Position numbers and translations under genes: made by a program. The notes under the pieces are model-generated. The model did no database searches. It was not told the origin of the DNA and saw only the letters and a program-made list of their open reading frames with translations. This document shows, in pieces, positions 8,056 to 14,896 of a DNA stretch of 24,557 nt (the stretch's first letter is position 1; each line of letters begins with the position of its first letter). The DNA is from JAKAGE01 sp035541415 (lineage in GTDB: Bacteria; Patescibacteriota; Minisyncoccia; UBA6257; 2-01-FULL-56-20), in contig DATKNI010000016.1 of assembly GCA_035541415.1 (NCBI GenBank), forward strand, positions 1-24,557. Direction: 5' to 3'.

Positions 8056-8098
8056 AAAAAAATAAGGCCGGTACACATGAATATGCGTATCGGCCTTT
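8056..8098 (-). terminator. Terminator of the PLP-enzyme gene
   Basis: Stem AAGGCCG (8064-8070) with CGGCCTT (8091-8097) and a 20-base AU-rich loop. On the minus strand the stem is followed by ATTTTTTT. It lies just after the minus-strand stop at 8107. Four Ts at 8096-8099 on the plus strand make it possibly bidirectional. Confidence 0.7.
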
Positions 8099-8106
8099 TG
8101 AACAAC

Positions 8107-9168
8107 TCAACATGTGAGCGCGTGAAAGAATTCGGGATCGTCCAGGTAGGGCAACAAAAGATCCATGAAGAACATGACGCAAACGATTTCGCCGCATTCG
8201 TTCATGACGGAACTGAAGTTCCCCTTCTCTTTCCAAATTCTGTCGAGCAGCTCATAGAAGCCTGCCATCAAAAGAACTGATGTCGGCCCATAGGGACGGT
8301 TCCATTTTTGGTAGAACTGCCTGTTGAGCGGATAGACAAAATCTTTCCCGATACTCTCGATGAGGTCGTAATCAAGCACCTCATCCAAGACTTGCTTCAC
8401 GAATGACCCGGGAAGCCGCATGAGCTCCTCGAGTCCCTGGCGCGAACGACTGCCAGGAACTTTGTCTTTTTCCGACTTCGAAGCGACGCCGAAAATTTTC
8501 AGACCCTGCCATTTTTCGAGGCGCAAATAGCGATGCGCCGCGAGCAATGTGGAACAGGTTCCGGTTACTGCACCGAAGAGCGTTGGCGTCCTGTCCATGC
8601 GGACAAGCTCGCGGGCAATATGATCCATAGACCACTTGTGCCCCAAAACGCTTCCTGGGTGGACGTATTGGTCGATGAGATGAAAATCCTTATGCTTCTC
8701 AGCATATTCATAGACGTATTCCGTCGGGATTGCTCCATCGGGCACCGGTTCGATCTTCGCTCCGGTTGCAAGAAGCTGGTCTTGCTTCCCTTTCGGAACT
8801 TTTTTGGGATTAAGGAATGCCAGGAAATGCTTCGCTGGATAAACATGCGAAACTAATCCTGAACATAACCCCCAGTTTGCTGACGTTGAACCACCTACGA
8901 CGATATCTGGGTTGATTTTGCCTGCACGGTAGTCTATTTCCCAGGGCATGATTGCCGCCGGGGCTTTACCGTTGTAGCCGTCTATCTTGCCGCCAGCAAA
9001 GACGATGGGATGGAGTCTCTCCTCAATATGAGGAGTTTCAATCCACCATTCCTTACGCCGCACATACGCAGGTATGGGCGCTTCGGCAAGAGACGGAAGG
9101 TTTTCCATCAATTCGAACAAGCGTTTTCTTCCCAGTTCTATGGGAGAATCGGCGCAATTAGCAATCAT
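8107..9168 (-). CDS. Divergent fold-type II PLP-dependent enzyme (cysteine synthase / threonine synthase-like)
   Basis: 353 residues. The order of motifs fits the tryptophan synthase beta superfamily. YNGKAPAA (65-72) is in the place of the Schiff-base lysine segment, with K68 as the likely PLP lysine. VVGGSTSANWG (90-100) is in the place of the SGNxG substrate loop. KVPKGKQDQLLATGAKI matches the K...Ga stretch after it, and GAVTGTCSTLLAAHRYL is the glycine-rich phosphate loop region. GPTSVLLMAGFYELLD matches the C-terminal Ser region. Motifs are altered (TSAN rather than TSGN; TGTCST rather than GTGGT), so the substrate cannot be named. On the minus strand GAGG lies about 9 bases before the ATG. 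The gene stands alone with its own terminator. Confidence 0.75.
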   Translation of the reverse strand: MIANCADSPIELGRKRLFELMENLPSLAEAPIPAYVRRKEWWIETPHIEERLHPIVFAGGKIDGYNGKAPAAIMPWEIDYRAGKINPDIVVGGSTSANWGLCSGLVSHVYPAKHFLAFLNPKKVPKGKQDQLLATGAKIEPVPDGAIPTEYVYEYAEKHKDFHLIDQYVHPGSVLGHKWSMDHIARELVRMDRTPTLFGAVTGTCSTLLAAHRYLRLEKWQGLKIFGVASKSEKDKVPGSRSRQGLEELMRLPGSFVKQVLDEVLDYDLIESIGKDFVYPLNRQFYQKWNRPYGPTSVLLMAGFYELLDRIWKEKGNFSSVMNECGEIVCVMFFMDLLLPYLDDPEFFHALTC

Positions 9169-9298
9169 CTTCTCTGCCTCGTGTTGAATTTTTATTCCAA
9201 ATTGCTGCCCGCATTATGCTCCAAAAACGAGCTTCGGTCAATCGGCGGCCGCACCCGAAACGCACCAACGCCCGCGTGCGCCGCGCAAAAAATTCTTT

Positions 9299-9304
9299 TA
9301 TAAT
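9299..9304 (+). promoter_or_regulatory. -10 box, leaderless promoter of the CofE-like gene
   Basis: TATAAT ends 9 bases before the ATG at 9314. The context (TATAATGAACGAATC) resembles the one at 3913 (TATAATGAAACGTT). Confidence 0.65.
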
Positions 9305-9313
9305 GAACGAATC

Positions 9314-10087
9314 ATGCTTCCTTCGAATCTTCCCGATACGTCCACGCCGCCCGGGATCCAGCCGGCGCGGCAAATCGTTGTGGACGGCATCATCTACGAA
9401 CGCTATCCGATCAAAGTTCCCCGCCTCATCAAGTTCGGCGAAGGTTTGCATCCGATACTCATGGAGTTCGTAAAACCGCACTTCAAGCCGGGCGACTGGG
9501 TTGCCCTCTCGGAAAAATTGATTTCGGTTTCGCAAAATTTGGTGCGGCACATTTCAACCGTCCACGTCACGTGGCTCGCCCGCCTCGTGCAGAAAGGCGT
9601 CACCAAACACAAAACGATGACGGCATGGAATAATCCGGAGAAATTGCAGCTTGCGATCGAACTCGCCGGATGGTGGCGCGTGTTCCCTGCCATGGCGATC
9701 GGCGCCTTCGGAAAATTGATCGGCAAGCGCGGATGGTTCTGGATCGTGATGGGAAGCCGCGTTTCTGAAATCGACGGTTTCATTCCCGAAGACATGTATC
9801 CATACACGGAATGGGCCGTGCTCCCGCCGAAAGATCCCCAGCATGATTGCGACGGCGTTGAGCGCGAGCTCGGCATGCCCGCCGTCACGGCGGATGCCAA
9901 CTTTATTGACGTGAAAATTTTGGGCGTAAGCAAGGGCGTAGGCCTCGACTGGGCCACCGTACGCCGCGTCCTCCTCGATAATCCGCTCGGCCAAGGCAAC
10001 AAAATGACGCCCTTCGTCCTCGTGCGTAAAATCGGCCTGGCTCCCGCGGGAACGCCCGACACCGTCGTCAAGCAAACGAAAATTTAA
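9314..10087 (+). CDS. F420-0:gamma-glutamyl ligase-like (CofE-like) protein
   Basis: 257 residues. The N-terminal IPxK-like start (YERYPIKVPRLIKFGE), GDWVALSEKLISVSQ, and the C-terminal DVKILGVSKGVGLDWATVRR with PLGQGNKMTPFVLVRK place it in the CofE/COG1478 family. That family adds glutamates to coenzyme F420. No F420 biosynthesis genes are near, and F420 is not expected in this kind of organism. The substrate is therefore unknown and may be another acceptor. The protein has the length of a stand-alone CofE domain. The TylF-like methyltransferase follows after an AT-rich gap of 31 bases, so the two may be co-transcribed. Confidence 0.75.
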   Translation: MLPSNLPDTSTPPGIQPARQIVVDGIIYERYPIKVPRLIKFGEGLHPILMEFVKPHFKPGDWVALSEKLISVSQNLVRHISTVHVTWLARLVQKGVTKHKTMTAWNNPEKLQLAIELAGWWRVFPAMAIGAFGKLIGKRGWFWIVMGSRVSEIDGFIPEDMYPYTEWAVLPPKDPQHDCDGVERELGMPAVTADANFIDVKILGVSKGVGLDWATVRRVLLDNPLGQGNKMTPFVLVRKIGLAPAGTPDTVVKQTKI

Positions 10088-10118
10088 TGTTTTAAAAATA
10101 TTAAATTTTTATTAACTC

Positions 10119-10898
10119 ATGAGCCTCCGAAGCCGCATCAAACGAATCACCCCGTGGCCGCTCCACTATCTGTATCGCAAATTGTATTATTCGCCGCAGG
10201 ACGTTCCGGCCGCGTTCGGATTCATCTTTCACGGCACGCGCTCAAAGACTTCTTTCGTCGACCGCGTCATATTCGTTTTCCAATGCTATAAAATTTCATA
10301 TTTTGTTGATTGCCCGCATACCGAGCACGAGATCATGGTCATCGCGCGACGCATTTTGAATCTTGGCGCCGAAGTGCCGGGTGCAATCGTCGAAGCTGGA
10401 TCGTTCCACGGCGGCAGCACGGCAAAACTCAGCCTCGTCGCGAAACTTTGCGACCGCGCGCTCGAAGTGTTCGACTCGTTTGCCGGCATGCCGGAAAATA
10501 CTGAAGCGCACGGCAAGAGCATCTACGGCCGCGAACACCATTTTCCAAAAGGCAGCCACGCGGTTCCTTTTGAAGAAGTGCGCACGAACGTGGCCCGGTT
10601 CGGCGACGGCAACCGTACGCAATTCCATAAAGGATTTTTTAACGAAACGATGCCCAATTTCCATGACCCGGTTGCGGCGGCGTGCGTGAACGTGGATCTC
10701 GTGCAATCAACGAAAGACTGCCTTCATTATCTCTATCCGCTCCTCTCGCGCGGCGGCATCTTCTTCTCACAGGATGCTCACTTCCCCTGGATTATTGAAC
10801 TCCTCAATGATGATGCCTATTGGAAGAATGAATTCGGCATAGCAAAACCCGACATGCCGGGCCTCGGCAGGCTCAAATTCGTCAGCTTCACCAAGTGA
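10119..10898 (+). CDS. TylF/MycF-like SAM-dependent methyltransferase
   Basis: 259 residues. SAM-binding motif I is GAIVEAGSFHGGSTAKLS (88-105), then EVFDSFAGMPE with the acidic ribose contact. VNVDLVQSTKDCLHYLYPLL (190-209) is the family's DLYEST region, and SRGGIFFSQDAH follows. TylF/MycF enzymes are Mg-dependent sugar O-methyltransferases. Here D193 of the metal site is present, but the usual Glu in DLYEST is Gln and the usual DD pair is Q218-D219. A modification of a surface sugar is possible but inferred. It converges with the pilin-propeller gene, with only 4 bases between the stops. Confidence 0.8.
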   Translation: MSLRSRIKRITPWPLHYLYRKLYYSPQDVPAAFGFIFHGTRSKTSFVDRVIFVFQCYKISYFVDCPHTEHEIMVIARRILNLGAEVPGAIVEAGSFHGGSTAKLSLVAKLCDRALEVFDSFAGMPENTEAHGKSIYGREHHFPKGSHAVPFEEVRTNVARFGDGNRTQFHKGFFNETMPNFHDPVAAACVNVDLVQSTKDCLHYLYPLLSRGGIFFSQDAHFPWIIELLNDDAYWKNEFGIAKPDMPGLGRLKFVSFTK

Positions 10899-10902
10899 CG
10901 GA

Positions 10903-12375
10903 TCACCGCACCACAATATCCATAGGGCTGGATAATTGACCGTTCCCAGATCCAAGGGTTCCGAATTGCAGGAGAAATGTTCCGCTCGCGTTGAATTTTT
11001 CGATACGATTATTTTGGTTATCTACAGCGTAAATGTTTCCTCCGAGATCAACCGAAATGCCGCCCGTCGGCCCAAACTGGCCGGGGCCGCCTCCATAGGT
11101 TCCGGTTGCGTATGCAAATGTATAAAAAGGCGCCGGACCAAATTTCTCGATGCGGAAATTATTTGAATCTCCAACGTACAGATTTCCCGCCGAATCAAAC
11201 TCAACTCCTGAGGGAGCGTTGTACTGCCCGTTGCCGCTGCCCCCCGAGCCGATCTGCTGGCTATACGCTCCGCCCGACGTGAATTTCTGCACCCGACCAA
11301 CATAGCTCCCGACCGTCGTGTTATCCGCCACAATAACGCTTCCGCTTGCATCAACCGCAATACTCGCAACGCCGTCGAACGTTCCCGGGGTGCTCGTGCC
11401 GAGCGTTCCGAACTGCAGAATATAATTTCCGTTGTTATCAAATTTTTCCACGCGGTTGTTTCCCCGATCACCCACGTAAACGCTCCCATCGGGAGCCACC
11501 GCAAGTCCCACGGCTCCCTGAAGGCTGGATCCGAACTGCGAGAGATAGCGGCCGGTCGTATCAAATTTTTCCACGCGGTCATTATCCCTATCGGCGACGT
11601 AAACGTTGCCGCTCGTATCAATATCGACGCTCATGGGATTGTTGAGTTGCCCGTTGCCGCTTCCCGCGCCGCCGAATTTCCCGACGTAATTTCCGAGCGT
11701 GTCGAATTGCTCAATGCGGTTATTCCCCGTGTCAACCACAAAGACGCACGGCCCCCCTCCGCCGCATCCATAGTCCTCCGGCAAGAGCGTGAGGATGGTT
11801 CCCTTTTCGAAGAGGAACGGAATCGAGCCGTTCGATTTTGCTTCCTGCGGAAGATATTTCTGCGATTCAAAATTAGCCGTAACTTCGTAGTGCGTGCCGT
11901 CCGTCACGTAGGCGTAATATTCGCCGGTTGATGTTTGATTGACCGGATCAATCGGCCACGCGGAAAGCGGCGAACCGCCGATCGAAATTTTCGTGAGAGT
12001 GATCGGGATCCATCCGGTGCCATCGATTTTCCGAAGGCTTTGGGTCGAGACGCATTGATAGGTCCATCCCGACGGCAGCGGGGTAAGCCCCAGATTTGCG
12101 CACGTGCTTGTCGCTCCCGGGGCAAGCGAGGCATCCGGGACAGAGACATAAACGACGCCGGTGTGGCCGAGCGACAGCGCGTCGGTTTGGGAAATCGCGA
12201 CGGCGTGAGCAATCGTGTCCATATCCGACAAGCGCGAAGAATCGCGCCCCTGTCTGAGGAGTTCGGCTGGATTGAGGGTGAGTATTAAAACGACTGAAAG
12301 AATGGCAAGAATCGCCACAACGAGCAAAAGCTCGATGAGGGTAAAGGCTCGTTTCACGTGCGGCTTCCTGGTCAT
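10903..12375 (-). CDS. Type IV prepilin fused to a six-bladed NHL beta-propeller
   Basis: 490 residues. The start is a class III signal: basic leader, then RA|FTLIELLLVVAILAILS with cleavage expected between A10 and F11 and the conserved Glu at mature position 5 (E15). A pseudopilin-like region (about 30-205) follows. Residues about 211-490 hold six NHL repeats, about 47 residues each, with the pattern VYVADxxNxRVEKFD. The first blade lacks its outer strand and the last ends with SPMDIVV, which can close the ring. The C-terminus is therefore the end of a complete propeller. Function is inferred: a surface-displayed binding head on a pilus-type anchor. A TG-extended -10-like TGATACACT lies about 60 bases upstream. 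No Shine-Dalgarno site is seen. Confidence 0.9.
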   Translation of the reverse strand: MTRKPHVKRAFTLIELLLVVAILAILSVVLILTLNPAELLRQGRDSSRLSDMDTIAHAVAISQTDALSLGHTGVVYVSVPDASLAPGATSTCANLGLTPLPSGWTYQCVSTQSLRKIDGTGWIPITLTKISIGGSPLSAWPIDPVNQTSTGEYYAYVTDGTHYEVTANFESQKYLPQEAKSNGSIPFLFEKGTILTLLPEDYGCGGGGPCVFVVDTGNNRIEQFDTLGNYVGKFGGAGSGNGQLNNPMSVDIDTSGNVYVADRDNDRVEKFDTTGRYLSQFGSSLQGAVGLAVAPDGSVYVGDRGNNRVEKFDNNGNYILQFGTLGTSTPGTFDGVASIAVDASGSVIVADNTTVGSYVGRVQKFTSGGAYSQQIGSGGSGNGQYNAPSGVEFDSAGNLYVGDSNNFRIEKFGPAPFYTFAYATGTYGGGPGQFGPTGGISVDLGGNIYAVDNQNNRIEKFNASGTFLLQFGTLGSGNGQLSSPMDIVVR

Positions 12376-12769
12376 GTTTTTGCAAAAAATCGGATGGCCC
12401 CAGGAAGAATGGCCAAATGGTCTATATCGTTTAGTGTATCACAAATCTCAATTCAGATCTGAAATAAATCTAAAAAGCCGTTGTAGTATAGGCTGCCAGG
12501 TGTGCTTGGCAGGTTTCTATAACCTTCGTCGGGGTTATCGTCTGCCATGGCCCCGGTCAAATAAAATAACGCTTAATGCCTATGTAATACCGTTCTGGCC
12601 AGCCATGCGCTTGGCCTCTTTTTTGGGGCAGAACCCAAGAACGAGGCCGCCTCGTATGTCGAGTGAGGACGCAGCGCAGGCTCACGAACTCACATCCTTC
12701 ACCAGACCGCTTTGACCCGAGTGCCAGAAGAAGGTTCCATGGACTAACGCCTTCTTTATTACGAAACGA
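12376..12769. other. 394 bases without a recognised gene; several strong hairpins
   Basis: Open frames here have no family resemblance. On the plus strand I see: a palindrome TTCAGATCTGAA (12452-12463); a stem of CTGCCA with TGGCAG inside TATA...TATA (about 12485-12523); ATAACC with GGTTAT right after it; GGCCTC with GAGGCC enclosing TTGGG/CCCAA (about 12613-12648); and AAGAAGG with CCTTCTT followed by TTATT (about 12728-12757). These could be parts of one RNA of about 270 bases ending at 12757, or the leader of the small gene at 12770. No RNase P, tmRNA or SRP signature was found. Confidence 0.4.
12452..12463. repeat. 12-bp palindrome TTCAGATCTGAA, partly repeated at 15419
   Basis: A perfect palindrome. 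The 13-mer ATTTCAGATCTGA within it (minus strand, 12465-12453) recurs on the plus strand at 15419-15431, also in an intergenic gap upstream of a gene. It could be an operator or chance. Confidence 0.4.
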
Positions 12770-12898
12770 ATGCACGATTTGGTTCACGCCGTCGTCGCGG
12801 ACGGCATCGGCACACTTCTCCGAAACAACATATCTATCTGGGTTTTATTCTTAGCATTATTCACGGCCGTCACGCTATCGACGGACGAAGAAATGTAG
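12770..12898 (+). CDS. 42-residue single-pass membrane protein
   Basis: The frame runs from the ATG at 12770 to a TAG at 12896-12898, just before a strong terminator. Residues 1-20 are soluble (MHDLVHAVVADGIGTLL), residues about 21-36 are a membrane helix (ISIWVLFLALFTAV), and the tail ends in STDEEM. Codon choice (GTC GTC GCG GAC GGC ATC GGC) matches the other genes here. A weak -10-like TATTAC (12757-12762) ends 7 bases before the ATG, as in the leaderless genes. The frame is open 18 codons further upstream but holds no other ATG. No family is recognised. The alternative is that it is part of a longer noncoding RNA. Confidence 0.55.
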   Translation: MHDLVHAVVADGIGTLLRNNISIWVLFLALFTAVTLSTDEEM

Positions 12899-12900
12899 CA

Positions 12901-12932
12901 AAAAAAGCGCCGATCCCCTTCGGCGCTTTTTT
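12901..12932. terminator. Bidirectional intrinsic terminator
   Basis: A perfect 13-bp stem (AAAAAAGCGCCGA with TCGGCGCTTTTTT) and a 6-base loop. It serves plus-strand transcripts ending after 12898. On the minus strand it starts right at the methyltransferase stop (12932). Confidence 0.92.
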
Positions 12933-13708
12933 CATATCCGGCGCGCCTGGATAAAGAGGAACAGCGGAATCTCTTTCCGAGCGGCATTTTCCGCCGCGGC
13001 TCGCGGGCCGGGTTCGCTCCTTCGGTTGGAATTCCATTCTTCGAGTACGGTAACGGGAAATCCGGCTTTGTTGAGCGCTTTGAAATAGAACTGCAGCGGC
13101 CGGTGGAATGAAATCGTTTTCTCGCCGGACTTTTTCCCGGGGTGCATTGCTATTTCAACTTTTGATTCGGAAAGATAATTATCAATCCGGCGGTATTGGA
13201 TTTTTGCCGCATCGTCCCAGCCCCACGAGCTCTTTTTGGGAATGCGGAACGCCGGATGATTTACAACCAGCGAAAGCGTCCCGCCCGGTTTCATGACGCG
13301 CGCGCAGGTTTTAAAAACGCTGCCGACGTTTTCGATATTTTGCAGGGCGAGCACGATTGCAATCTTATCAACTGCCGCATCGCCCACAAACGAAAGCTCG
13401 TCTGCTTTCGCGACGCGGAACTCCGGATTCGGTTCGCCGACTTTCTTGCGCATGCCGCTCGCCCGCTTGCGGGCGCGTTCAATAAGCTTCCGCGATGCAT
13501 CGACGCCGATCACGCGCGCGCCTGCGTTTGCAAATTCAAAAGAAAAAAATCCCGGCCCGCATGCGAGGTCTACAATGGTGTCGCGGGGCTGGGGCGCAAC
13601 CAGCCGGAGCAGATTCGGCAAAATGAGGTCGCGTTGATACGTGCCTTCGCTCGCAAGGAGCTCGTCATACCACCCTGCCACGTTTTCCCAGGAAGTGTTT
13701 CTAATCAT
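12932..13708 (-). CDS. Class I SAM-dependent methyltransferase
   Basis: 258 residues from the ATG at 13708. Motif I is IVDLACGPGFFSFEFANAG, followed by RVIGVDAS with the acidic ribose contact, then DAAVDKIAIVLALQNIENVG and VMKPGGTLSLVVNHPAF, all typical of the Methyltransf_11/25 group. The tail (HPGKKSGEKTISFHRPLQ, then ALNKAGFPVTVLEEW) fits small-molecule methyltransferases of the UbiE type. The substrate is unknown. A longer reading from 13750 is possible, but 13708 overlaps the upstream DedA stop by 8 bases (ATGATTAG), the usual sign of translational coupling. Third gene of the 14810-12932 operon. Confidence 0.88.
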   Translation of the reverse strand: MIRNTSWENVAGWYDELLASEGTYQRDLILPNLLRLVAPQPRDTIVDLACGPGFFSFEFANAGARVIGVDASRKLIERARKRASGMRKKVGEPNPEFRVAKADELSFVGDAAVDKIAIVLALQNIENVGSVFKTCARVMKPGGTLSLVVNHPAFRIPKKSSWGWDDAAKIQYRRIDNYLSESKVEIAMHPGKKSGEKTISFHRPLQFYFKALNKAGFPVTVLEEWNSNRRSEPGPRAAAENAARKEIPLFLFIQARRI

Positions 13709-14342
13709 AGCCTTCCATAAGCATATCGCGGACGGGTCCGCCTGCGCCATATTCGTAGCGGATCATGATGCGCCGATAGATGCGGGCAAGGATGAATATG
13801 ACGATGCTTGCGGCGACGATGCCTGCAATCAAACTCAAAATGTTGGAGAAGTCGTTCCAATAGTCTCCGACGGCATATCCGATGGTGAGCGCCGCGCCGG
13901 GCTCGATGACATTGCCGAGAAAATCATAAAAAAGAAACGTTCCCAACGGCACTTCAACGAGGCCGGCAAGAAGCGCTGCGATGGGGCTCAAATTCCCCGC
14001 GAAGCGGGTCGTGAAAACCGTGACGGCAGCGTCGGTCCGCAATTCTTCGGCGAGCTGGTTGAAGAATTTTATTTTATTGAGCCGAAGCACGCGGATCACG
14101 CGCGTTCCCCACAGCCGCGTAATGCCATAATCAGTGAGGTCGCCGAGGCAATTCGCAATGACGGCAAGCGGCAGAACGATCCAATAATTAAAATAGCCGT
14201 GGCTCGCAAAAGCGCCGACCGCAAGGAGCATCGCGTTCGTAGGCAACGGCAGAATGACCGCGCTCGTGTAGACGATGAGCGCGATGGAAACATATTTATA
14301 GAGCAATACAAACGAAAGGAGCGGCGAAAGAAATGGTTCCAT
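13701..14342 (-). CDS. DedA/VTT-domain membrane protein
   Basis: 213 residues. The VTT (SNARE-associated) pattern is present: re-entrant segment VILPLPTNAMLLAVGAFA (29-46), a second hydrophobic unit with NCLGDLTDYGITRLWG, then FTTRFAGNLSPIAALLAG (110-127) with R113 in the family's FxxR position, and two C-terminal helices. DedA proteins act as proton-linked lipid scramblases or transporters, for example of undecaprenyl phosphate. Here the usual Glu before PxP and the second Arg of the RF motif are replaced, so it is a divergent member. It begins 6 bases after the upstream stop and overlaps the downstream methyltransferase start by 8 bases. Confidence 0.88.
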   Translation of the reverse strand: MEPFLSPLLSFVLLYKYVSIALIVYTSAVILPLPTNAMLLAVGAFASHGYFNYWIVLPLAVIANCLGDLTDYGITRLWGTRVIRVLRLNKIKFFNQLAEELRTDAAVTVFTTRFAGNLSPIAALLAGLVEVPLGTFLFYDFLGNVIEPGAALTIGYAVGDYWNDFSNILSLIAGIVAASIVIFILARIYRRIMIRYEYGAGGPVRDMLMEGYD

Positions 14343-14348
14343 GTGCCG

Positions 14349-14810
14349 CTACTTGGTTTGACTGCTGGTTGCCGCCGTTGAGCTGGCCGTCATGCTGAGG
14401 TACTGCCCAATGGCGATGTCGACATTTTGCAAAAACGTATTCGAGTCCATGCCGTTTTTTGCGGCATACCCGCCGATCGTTATTTTGGGATACGTTGGAT
14501 CGGCGATCTGCAGCTCAGCCTTCAGGTAGTCGGAGGGAATATGAAAAAGCGTATTCACATAGCTGAACGTCATCCACGGGCGGACGAGGGGGATGTCGGC
14601 CGCCGTCGGCGCGCCGCGCGCTTTAAAAAGATTGGTGGTCCATAGTTCGCGCATGCTGATCACATGGGCCCGATGTATTGCGATCGATTGCAGAACCAAG
14701 GCGATAAGAAGCGCAACAAGAATGGCGCCGAGGATAACAATGACAACCCGGATAACTACGGCCGTTCTGCTCGGCAGCCCTTTTTTCTTATGGCTATGAG
14801 ATTCCGCCAT
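14349..14810 (-). CDS. One-TM membrane protein, family unknown
   Basis: 153 residues. A basic cytoplasmic N-terminus (SHSHKKKGLPSR) is followed by one membrane helix at about 19-45 (VVIRVVIVILGAILVALLIA). The rest (about 46-153) should lie outside, with a Ser/Thr/Ala-rich tail. I do not recognise the outer domain (RAHVISMRELWTTNLFKA, then FSYVNTLFHIPSDYLKAEL). First gene of a three-gene operon with the DedA protein and the methyltransferase. Its start is supported by TATACT ending 8 bases before the ATG. Confidence 0.8.
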   Translation of the reverse strand: MAESHSHKKKGLPSRTAVVIRVVIVILGAILVALLIALVLQSIAIHRAHVISMRELWTTNLFKARGAPTAADIPLVRPWMTFSYVNTLFHIPSDYLKAELQIADPTYPKITIGGYAAKNGMDSNTFLQNVDIAIGQYLSMTASSTAATSSQTK

Positions 14811-14818
14811 ATAGCTAC

Positions 14819-14824
14819 AGTATA
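14819..14824 (-). promoter_or_regulatory. -10 box, leaderless promoter of the three-gene operon
   Basis: On the minus strand 14824-14819 reads TATACT, 8 bases before the ATG at 14810. No -35 consensus was found. Confidence 0.6.
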
Positions 14825-14861
14825 TCGCCGAATGCCGATTCCCCTAAACCGCACGTCCTGA

Positions 14862-14890
14862 TTGACATCCGCAAACATGCATGGTATGCT
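14862..14890 (+). promoter_or_regulatory. Consensus sigma-70-type promoter, leaderless
   Basis: TTGACA at 14862-14867, a 17-base spacer, then TATGCT at 14885-14890, ending 6 bases before the ATG at 14897. The predicted start is the ATG itself. This is the clearest case of a full promoter giving a leaderless mRNA in the window. Confidence 0.85.
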
Positions 14891-14896
14891 GGTGTT

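Noticed and set aside
12480..12760. RNase P RNA or tmRNA in the structured gap, suggested by a CAGAACCC string.
   Set aside because: The GAGGAAAGUCC core of RNase P is absent, the CAGAACCC lies in a local hairpin loop, and tmRNA ends or a tag frame are missing on both strands.
12557..12787. A 76-codon minus-strand frame in the structured gap.
   Set aside because: No family, no membrane or signal pattern, no start signals, and it covers the strong hairpins.
13641..14381. A 246-codon plus-strand frame over the DedA and methyltransferase genes.
   Set aside because: It is antisense to two family-assigned genes, and its composition (Arg, Asp, Lys-rich without domains) is that of a shadow frame.
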